Assembly: GCA_963926355.1 (NCBI GenBank)
Contig: CAWUWW010000006.1
Span: 65,635 to 129,634, forward strand
Length of the DNA stretch: 64,000 nt
From: SCGC-AAA076-P13 sp963926355
GTDB taxonomy: Bacteria > Pseudomonadota > Gammaproteobacteria > Magnimaribacterales > D2472
Reading direction: 5' to 3'
The notes beneath the pieces were generated by a model. That model ran no database searches. It was not told the origin of the DNA and saw only the letters and a program-made list of their open reading frames with translations. The position numbers and the translations under genes are program-made. This document shows, in pieces, positions 1 to 6,655 of the stretch (position 1 is the stretch's first letter; each line of letters begins with the position of its first letter).

Positions 1-380
1 TTAACTCTCAAGATATTTTCTGTAATAGTTCTGGTGTCATTATGCATCTGAATTCCATTCCAATAATACCTAGAGTAATGAAAATTTATGTGATCAGATT
101 CAATAGAATCTTTACTGGTTAGATTAATAACAAAAGCTAAATTTGATTCAGGAGAAAATTCCAAACCCCTTTCTTCGATTGCATTCTTTAAATTATTCTT
201 AAATCTCTCTAGAATAATTGGATTAACCTCTGCGCTAATATTAGATTCATTTATATTTATAGAAAAGTCGCTATAATTACTTAAATCAAAAGTAGCGATT
301 GAATCGACCTCAATATTTGATTGGATACTTGTACAGCCAATTAAAATTACCAGACTCATTAATGTTGTTATTTTTTTCAT
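1..380 (-). CDS. Partial lipoprotein, DUF4136-like (C-terminus outside window)
   Basis: An open frame starts at ATG (378-380, minus strand) and runs off the left edge without a stop; about 126 residues are visible. The N-terminus MKKITTLMSLVILIGCTS is a lipoprotein signal with lipobox LIGC, so the mature protein should be anchored by Cys16. The mature part has short strands, a helix around 'IILERFKNNLKNAIEERG', then 'SNLAFVINLTSKDS'. This strand-helix-strand pattern resembles DUF4136 envelope lipoproteins, which have no known biochemical role. It is divergent from the M16 peptidase at 411 with only 30 bases between, so both promoters must be compact or overlap. The family call is tentative; the lipoprotein call is firm. 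Confidence 0.7.
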   Translation of the reverse strand, partial: MKKITTLMSLVILIGCTSIQSNIEVDSIATFDLSNYSDFSININESNISAEVNPIILERFKNNLKNAIEERGLEFSPESNLAFVINLTSKDSIESDHINFHYSRYYWNGIQMHNDTRTITENILRV

Positions 381-410
381 AGAATAATTGTACATGTTTT
401 AGAATAAATT

Positions 411-3278
411 ATGTTTAACCTTCAAGATCAAAAATATATTCCCCTTTTAGACCTTAATGCTCAAATATACAATGAATCAGAATTCAATTGTAAGCATGTG
501 CATTTAGACTCCTCAAGTGAGGAAAAGGTATTCATGGTTGCCTTTAGAACTATTCCAGAAAATTCATCTGGGGTTGCTCATATTCTTGAACATACAGCGC
601 TATGTGGATCAAAGAAATACCCTGTAAGAGATCCGTTTTTCATGATGATTAGAAGATCCTTAAATACTTTTATGAACGCCTTTACATCAAGTGATTGGAC
701 TGCTTATCCATTTGCAACACTAAATGATAAAGATTTTAAAAATCTTCTTGGCGTATATCTTGATTCATCATTTTTTCCTAATTTAGATAACCTCGATTTT
801 GCTCAGGAAGGACATAGGCTTGAGTTTTCAGAAAAAGATAATCCAGAAAGTGAAATTGAAATCAAAGGGGTTGTTTACAATGAGATGAAGGGGGCTATGA
901 GCTCAGTTTCCAGTCAGTTATGGCATGGCATGTCAAAACACCTATACTCATCTTCAACCTATACACATAACAGCGGTGGAAACCCTGAAGACATTATTGA
1001 TCTTACGCATGAGGACTTGGTTAGTTTTCATAAAAAACATTACCATCCATCTAATGCAACATTTTTTACTTTTGGTAAAATTGATCCTAAGGAGATTCAG
1101 CAATATATAAAAGAAAATGTTCTAAAAAACTTTACGCCTTCTAAAGAAAAGATTGCAGTAGAGAATGAGGTAAGAATGTCCTCTCCAAAAACTGTTTCTG
1201 ATTTTTACAACCCTCAGCCGGGAGATGAAAATAATCATCATGTAGTTATCAGCTGGCTATTAAATGAAAGTCACAACCCTTTAGAGCTCTTAGAGTCATA
1301 TTTGATGTCTAATATTCTTTTAGATAACTCAGCATCTCCGTTAAGAAAAGCGCTAGAGAATTCTGATTTAGGTAAATCCCTATCTCCTCTTACGGGCCTA
1401 GAAGCTGATCAGAAGGAGCTAGTTTTTGCAGCTGGCCTAGAAGGTGTTGATGTAAATAAACAAAAGGAAGTAGAAGATTTGGTTTTAAATTGTTTAAAAG
1501 AACTTGTTAAAGATGGAATACCTCAAGATCTTATAGAATCCTCTCTTCATCAACTTGAAATTAGGCAAAGAGAAATTACTGGATCTGGAATGCCATTTGG
1601 ACTTCAGATTATGCTTAGCTGCCTTCCAGCATGCATTCATAATGATGATCCACTAAATATTTTAGATCTAGATTCTGCTTTTTCAAGTATAAAAAATAAT
1701 CTTAAATCTAATAGATATATTGAGAGACTCATTGAAAAACATCTAATTAATAATAATCACAGATTAAATTATTCTTTAATTCCAGACACTGAGCATAATA
1801 AAAAAAATGAAGAGATAATTCAGCAAAAAGTTCTAAATAAAACTCAAAATCTAAGTGATGATGATAAAGAAAAAATGATCGAACTTGCAGCTGCTCTTGA
1901 AGCCAGGCAAGAGCAAGATGACGATCCTGAAGTACTCCCAAAGGTAACTAAGGATGATATTCCAAAGAATAGGAGTTACGCTCATCCATTAATAAATAAT
2001 AGTAATAATCACTCAAATTATTTTTACAAGACTGGGACAAACGGAATTGTCTACCACTCAATGCTATTCCCTTGTAATTCTTTAAATATTGAAGAGCTTA
2101 AAATTGCCAATCTATTTACCAGCACTCTTACTGACATTGGGCTTGGGTCAGAAGATTATGAATTAATTCAAAAGCAGCAATCTTCAGTAACTGGTGGTAT
2201 TTCAGCCTCTTTTGTAATGATGCCAGGAACTAGTGATGATAATCATAAATTAGCTCTTAAGATTAGTGGTAAGAGTCTAGAAAAAAATGATCTCTTAATG
2301 CAAGACCTTATGCTTAAGACCATCCATGAATCAAACTTTAGTGAAGCACAAAGAATAAAAGAACTTCTAGATTTCATATCCTCTGATAACGAGCAGTCAT
2401 TAACGCAGAATGGCCATGCCTTATCAATGGGCAATGCAGCGGCACAAATTAATACAATTGCATCAACTAACGATCTAACTTCAGGTTTAAATTTTATAAC
2501 TAATACAAATCTACTATCCAGAGAGATTTCAAATAATGGTAATTTAGACCTTTATATAGATCATCTTAGGTCTATTAAATCTAAAATATCAGATCATCCA
2601 AGTCACTCATTTTTAGCCTCTTCTGTTAATTTAAATGAGTTAAATCTTAATTGTGATCTAAAATCAGATATACCAAATATCTCGATCCAAGAACTTGCAG
2701 ATGTACAAAGTGAATCTTATGGATGGATAACTGGATCTCAGGTAAGTTTCTGTGCTGAAGCTTTCCCATCTGTGGACTCAAGACATGAAGATGCTCCAGC
2801 GTTGACTATTCTTGGAGCTGTTTTACGAAACGGATACCTTCACTCAGCCATAAGAGAAAAAGGTGGAGCATACGGATCTGGAGCGTCTCAAGATTCCCAT
2901 AATAAAGTTTTTAAATTCTTTTCATACAGGGACCCGAAATGTACAGATACATTTGAAGAGTTTGATAATTCAAGAAAATGGTCTTTAGAAAATATTACTT
3001 CTGAACAATTAGATGAAGGTATATTGGGAGTAATATCATCCATTGATAAACCATTATCCCCATATGGCGAAGCTATAAGCGACTTTATAAATGAGCTCGA
3101 TAATAAGTCGCAAGAGGATAGGCTATTGTTTAGATCTAGGATAAAAGATTGTACTTTAGATGATTTAGTAAAAGTTTCTAAAAAATACTTATTTGGCAAT
3201 TCTAAAAAATCTGTTTTAGCGGGAGAAAGCTTTAAAGAAGAAATAAGTAAGTTAGGGTTTGATATAAAAAATATCTAA
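411..3278 (+). CDS. M16C family zinc metallopeptidase (PreP/falcilysin-like)
   Basis: A 955-residue protein with the inverted zinc motif HxxEH at residues 57-61 (HILEH), followed by the M16C hallmark 'ALCGSKKYPVRDPF' and a downstream acidic segment 'VVYNEMKGAMSS' that should supply the third zinc ligand. Length and layout match the presequence-protease branch: four M16 modules in one chain forming a clamshell that degrades short unstructured peptides. No signal peptide is visible, so it is probably cytoplasmic, as expected for peptide clean-up. The late segment 'REKGGAYGSGA' is the usual substrate-binding region of the C-terminal half. Its stop codon abuts the stop of the convergent transglycosylase gene, and no terminator hairpin lies between. 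The physiological substrate is unknown. Confidence 0.92.
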   Translation: MFNLQDQKYIPLLDLNAQIYNESEFNCKHVHLDSSSEEKVFMVAFRTIPENSSGVAHILEHTALCGSKKYPVRDPFFMMIRRSLNTFMNAFTSSDWTAYPFATLNDKDFKNLLGVYLDSSFFPNLDNLDFAQEGHRLEFSEKDNPESEIEIKGVVYNEMKGAMSSVSSQLWHGMSKHLYSSSTYTHNSGGNPEDIIDLTHEDLVSFHKKHYHPSNATFFTFGKIDPKEIQQYIKENVLKNFTPSKEKIAVENEVRMSSPKTVSDFYNPQPGDENNHHVVISWLLNESHNPLELLESYLMSNILLDNSASPLRKALENSDLGKSLSPLTGLEADQKELVFAAGLEGVDVNKQKEVEDLVLNCLKELVKDGIPQDLIESSLHQLEIRQREITGSGMPFGLQIMLSCLPACIHNDDPLNILDLDSAFSSIKNNLKSNRYIERLIEKHLINNNHRLNYSLIPDTEHNKKNEEIIQQKVLNKTQNLSDDDKEKMIELAAALEARQEQDDDPEVLPKVTKDDIPKNRSYAHPLINNSNNHSNYFYKTGTNGIVYHSMLFPCNSLNIEELKIANLFTSTLTDIGLGSEDYELIQKQQSSVTGGISASFVMMPGTSDDNHKLALKISGKSLEKNDLLMQDLMLKTIHESNFSEAQRIKELLDFISSDNEQSLTQNGHALSMGNAAAQINTIASTNDLTSGLNFITNTNLLSREISNNGNLDLYIDHLRSIKSKISDHPSHSFLASSVNLNELNLNCDLKSDIPNISIQELADVQSESYGWITGSQVSFCAEAFPSVDSRHEDAPALTILGAVLRNGYLHSAIREKGGAYGSGASQDSHNKVFKFFSYRDPKCTDTFEEFDNSRKWSLENITSEQLDEGILGVISSIDKPLSPYGEAISDFINELDNKSQEDRLLFRSRIKDCTLDDLVKVSKKYLFGNSKKSVLAGESFKEEISKLGFDIKNI

Positions 3279-3887
3279 CTAGCCAAAAAATAGGAATTTT
3301 TTCTTTTTTAAGTCCTTTGCACAACCCCAGTATTGTTGTTGGTATTTAATAGATCTAGCATGCACCCTATCTGCAACTTTCACTAACCACTGTTTCTTTC
3401 TATAGGTTTTCTTTTCAAAGCCGCCATAACCTTCATGGTAGGCAAGATACAAAGATCTTGCATCAGATTTTTGAAAGCCTTGAAAATATCCCTTGCTGGC
3501 ATACCAACCAATAAAATCTGCAGAATCTTTAAAATCATTTCTATCAGCGCCACGATTTCCTGTTTCATCTTTAAAGTCGTCCCAGGTCTTTGTTAAAGCT
3601 TGAGAGTAACCAACAGCAGAAGACGGTCTGCGCCATGGAATAAAGCCAAGAAGTTTTTCTCTTTCAGGTTTAGCATCAGATTTAAAGCTTGATTCCTGAT
3701 AAACAAAAGACATTAATACATAAGGAGGTATTTTCCATCTTTTTTCAGCCCTCATAACGGCCTTATACCAACTTTTCTTTTCTTTGAAAATTAGACATAT
3801 GTTATCAGGATTCTCAGGCGGTCTTGTTGCGCATCCTTGAATAACAAAAGCAGCTATTAGTATGTTAAATGTATTTTTTAGGGTCAT
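3279..3887 (-). CDS. Lytic transglycosylase (SLT-fold) lipoprotein
   Basis: A 202-residue protein. The N-terminal hydrophobic segment ends in VIQGC, a lipobox with acylated Cys19, so it should be an envelope lipoprotein. The body carries a lysozyme-like SLT fold: 'PYVLMSFVYQESSF' with the likely catalytic Glu65, then 'SAVGYSQALTKTWDDF', then 'LYLAYHEGYGGF'. These correspond to the E-S, G-x-x-Q and A-Y-H/N-G-Y motifs of peptidoglycan lytic transglycosylases, which cleave the MurNAc-GlcNAc bond with formation of 1,6-anhydroMurNAc. It starts inside the 3' end of ligA (23-base overlap), so it is probably translated from the smc-zipA-ligA message. The exact subfamily is not assigned. Confidence 0.8.
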   Translation of the reverse strand: MTLKNTFNILIAAFVIQGCATRPPENPDNICLIFKEKKSWYKAVMRAEKRWKIPPYVLMSFVYQESSFKSDAKPEREKLLGFIPWRRPSSAVGYSQALTKTWDDFKDETGNRGADRNDFKDSADFIGWYASKGYFQGFQKSDARSLYLAYHEGYGGFEKKTYRKKQWLVKVADRVHARSIKYQQQYWGCAKDLKKKKFLFFG

Positions 3888-6024
3888 TTATTAACTCTGA
3901 GTAATTGTCTTCGCTAAGGACTTTTATACCTAATTCGGTCGCTTTATTCAACTTAGAGCCAGCATTTTCACCAGCTATAATAAAATTTGTATTCTTTGAG
4001 ACGCTAGATGTAACTTTAGCTCCCATAGAAATTAAGCTTTCTTTCATTTCATCTCTAGAAAATCTTGCCAACTTCCCAGTTAATACAATTTGCATATTTA
4101 ACAGGGGCATATCTTCAATATTTTTTTTAATAATTTTTTTGATTTCTAGCTGTGGAATTAGCTTTGACAAAAGTTTTTTTACATAGTCATGCTGAAAAAA
4201 ATTAACTATATTTGAGGCTACTTTTGATCCAATATCATCTAATTCAATAAGATCCTTGAAAGAGGCATTTTGAATAAGATTAAATTCTAAAAAAGCAGAT
4301 GCTAAATTTCTAGAGGTAGCTTCGCCCACCTCTGGTATTCCTAGAGAATACACCAGTCTAGATAATTCAATATTTCTTGAATTTTCAATAGAAGATAAAA
4401 GGTTTGATATAGACTTTTCTCCGAAGCCTTCGAGCATTTCTAATTCAGGCCTGTAAATCTCTAATGAAAAAATATCAGAAGGATCTGAAAGATAATTCTT
4501 TTGCATAAATGTACTTAATATCTCCTGTCCGAGACCTTCTATGTCAAATGCCTTCCTTGATACAAAATGTATTAGATTTCCCTTAACCATTTCAGGGCAT
4601 GTAAAAATTGAAGAACATTTTATAAAAGCAGCTCTATTGGTAAGTTCTTTTAACTGATATTCGGATTTATTAGAGGAATTAATAAAATATTCTGCTTCAA
4701 TCTTACTTCCAAATAACTTTACCCTGCTATCTTTAGATGAGTTCACAACCTCCCAGTCAGATTGGTTTTCTTGTTTAATTTTAGAATTACATGCTGGACA
4801 ATGACTTGGAATTTCTATTAAAGGTGAGCTAATTAGTCTTTTGGACATAACAATTTTTATTATTTGAGGAATGACATCTCCGGCCCTTCTTATAACAACT
4901 GTATCTCCTATTCTAGGATCTAATCTTTGCAATTCATCAATATTATGAAGGGTACAATTACTTACAATAACACCACCTACTTTAACGGGGCTCAACCTTG
5001 CAACAGGCGTCAAAATACCAGTTCGTCCAACCTGAAAGTTAATATCCTCAATCAGGGTTGTTGCCTCTTCAGCTGGAAACTTATGAGCAATTGCCCATCT
5101 AGGTGATCTGGATATCTCGCCAAGTTTTTCTTGATATGAGAATTGATTAATTTTATAGACCACTCCGTCAATATCAAATGGTATTGAACCTCTATTCGCT
5201 AGTATATTTTCATAATAATCTATACAGCCATCTATCCCCTTAACTTTCTTATTAAGCTCATTAACAGGCAATCCAAGATCAGATAAATTTAAGAAGAGAT
5301 TCTCTAAAGAATCAAACTTAGCTCCCCTAACCTCGCCAAGGCCATGAGACATGAATGATAGTGGTCTTTTACTGGTTACTTTGGGATCTAACTGCCTAAG
5401 GCTTCCTGAGGCTGCATTTCTAGGGTTAGCAAAAACCTTATCATCAGCATGAATAGCATTTTTATTAAGTCTTTCAAAATTAATCTTGGATATATAAATC
5501 TCTCCCCTTATCTCAAGGTAAGGCGGTATTTCCATAGACGATGATTTTAATAGTTTCTGAGGTATTGATTTAATAGTTTTAACGTTAGAAGTTATGTCCT
5601 CACCAGTCGTTCCGTCTCCCCTCGTTACACCTCTAGTAAGTATGCCATTTTCAAAAATAAGACTTATTGCAGCTCCGTCCATTTTTGGTTCACAATAAAA
5701 GTCATAATCGTCAACATCCATCATTCTTTTTTGTATTCTTTTAAAGAAATCTTCAAGCTCAGTTTTAGAAAAAACATTAGAGAGAGATAGCATTTGTCTC
5801 TTATGCTCATAAGTTTTAAAACTGGATACTGGCTTTATGCCAACTCTTTGGGTTGGAGAGTCAGTATTGAGAAGCTGAGGGAAATCTTTTTCAAATGCAA
5901 TAAGCTCTCTAAATAAATTATCATATTCTATGTCACTAATTTCAGGGTCATCTAAGACATAATACCTATAATCATGCTTTCTTATAACCTCTTTAAGATT
6001 GTCGTATTTTAAATGAGATTCCAT
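3865..6024 (-). CDS. ligA: NAD-dependent DNA ligase LigA, with zinc-finger insertion
   Basis: A 719-residue NAD-dependent DNA ligase that seals nicks in replication and repair. Domains in order: Ia (start 'YRYYVLDDPEISDIEYD'), adenylation domain with the nucleotidyl-acceptor lysine in CEPKMDG (Lys114), OB fold ('GRTGILTPVARLSPV'), zinc finger, helix-hairpin-helix repeats and a C-terminal BRCT domain ('MQIVLTGKLARFSRDEM'). The zinc ligands appear to be Cys409, Cys412, Cys470 and Cys476. The middle gap is 58 positions, against 15 in E. coli LigA, so about 43 extra residues sit inside the finger, which largely explains the extra length. Four bases separate it from zipA upstream, and it lies in the conserved smc-zipA-ligA order. 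Confidence 0.97.
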   Translation of the reverse strand: MESHLKYDNLKEVIRKHDYRYYVLDDPEISDIEYDNLFRELIAFEKDFPQLLNTDSPTQRVGIKPVSSFKTYEHKRQMLSLSNVFSKTELEDFFKRIQKRMMDVDDYDFYCEPKMDGAAISLIFENGILTRGVTRGDGTTGEDITSNVKTIKSIPQKLLKSSSMEIPPYLEIRGEIYISKINFERLNKNAIHADDKVFANPRNAASGSLRQLDPKVTSKRPLSFMSHGLGEVRGAKFDSLENLFLNLSDLGLPVNELNKKVKGIDGCIDYYENILANRGSIPFDIDGVVYKINQFSYQEKLGEISRSPRWAIAHKFPAEEATTLIEDINFQVGRTGILTPVARLSPVKVGGVIVSNCTLHNIDELQRLDPRIGDTVVIRRAGDVIPQIIKIVMSKRLISSPLIEIPSHCPACNSKIKQENQSDWEVVNSSKDSRVKLFGSKIEAEYFINSSNKSEYQLKELTNRAAFIKCSSIFTCPEMVKGNLIHFVSRKAFDIEGLGQEILSTFMQKNYLSDPSDIFSLEIYRPELEMLEGFGEKSISNLLSSIENSRNIELSRLVYSLGIPEVGEATSRNLASAFLEFNLIQNASFKDLIELDDIGSKVASNIVNFFQHDYVKKLLSKLIPQLEIKKIIKKNIEDMPLLNMQIVLTGKLARFSRDEMKESLISMGAKVTSSVSKNTNFIIAGENAGSKLNKATELGIKVLSEDNYSELINDPKKYI

Positions 6025-6028
6025 AAAA

Positions 6029-6655
6029 CTAACTAAAAGTACTTAGCTGCTTTAATCTAGCAATTTCTTGAGCCTTTGATTCCATATGAGAAATCATTTG
6101 TTTGGTAATCGGCATTCTTTCTCCATCACAAATATTGGCATGAAATTTTTCAGAGAAAATATAAGCAAAATTTACCATTTCCTTAACTGTTTCTAGAGGT
6201 CTATCAACTGCATTTAGGTCAGCAGCAATAATGACTGCAAATGTCTTGGTGTCCCCATCAAATGTTCCTGGATTTAATGCGTTAGCAATTCTAAAAATCT
6301 CTCTTTTACTATCTCCTTTATAGGAAAAAAATCCATGCACAAGCCTGGCTTTTGAATTTTTCATAAAACCGTATATCTGCTCTATATCGAAAGTTGATTT
6401 ATCTAAGGAAATTAAATTTAAAATAATGAGCTCCTGTTCTACCTCGACTTGGTCATTAGAATCATCAAAATTAAAAGATTGCTGGGATTTAATTTGAGCT
6501 ACCTCACCTTCATCCATATCAAAATTATCAGACAAGGGTTCAATTTTTACTTTTAGTTCATTAGCATTTGATATTTTTCTAATAAATAGGAAAGCTACTA
6601 TTAAAAAAAATAATACCGAAAGACCGATTAAATATATATCTATATTGCTTTGCAT
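6029..6655 (-). CDS. zipA: Cell division protein ZipA, short-linker form
   Basis: A 208-residue protein with one N-terminal membrane anchor (about residues 8-25, 'IYLIGLSVLFFLIVAFLF'), a short acidic/glutamine linker, and a C-terminal FtsZ-binding domain (from about residue 72, 'ELIILNLISLDKSTFDIEQIYGFM'). The C-terminal pattern of strand, helix and 'F..RIANALNPGTFD' is typical of ZipA. ZipA tethers FtsZ to the inner membrane at the division site and helps recruit late divisome proteins. It is much shorter than E. coli ZipA (328 residues) because the Pro/Gln-rich linker is nearly absent. It sits directly between smc and ligA, as in Pseudomonas-type genomes, which supports the assignment. Confidence 0.9.
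   Translation of the reverse strand: MQSNIDIYLIGLSVLFFLIVAFLFIRKISNANELKVKIEPLSDNFDMDEGEVAQIKSQQSFNFDDSNDQVEVEQELIILNLISLDKSTFDIEQIYGFMKNSKARLVHGFFSYKGDSKREIFRIANALNPGTFDGDTKTFAVIIAADLNAVDRPLETVKEMVNFAYIFSEKFHANICDGERMPITKQMISHMESKAQEIARLKQLSTFS

Noticed and set aside
2888..3199. Minus-strand open frame of 103 codons within the M16 peptidase gene
   Set aside because: It lies wholly inside a well-supported gene, has no ribosome site and no recognisable protein features. The same reasoning removes similar frames within smc, alaS, purL and the TonB receptors.
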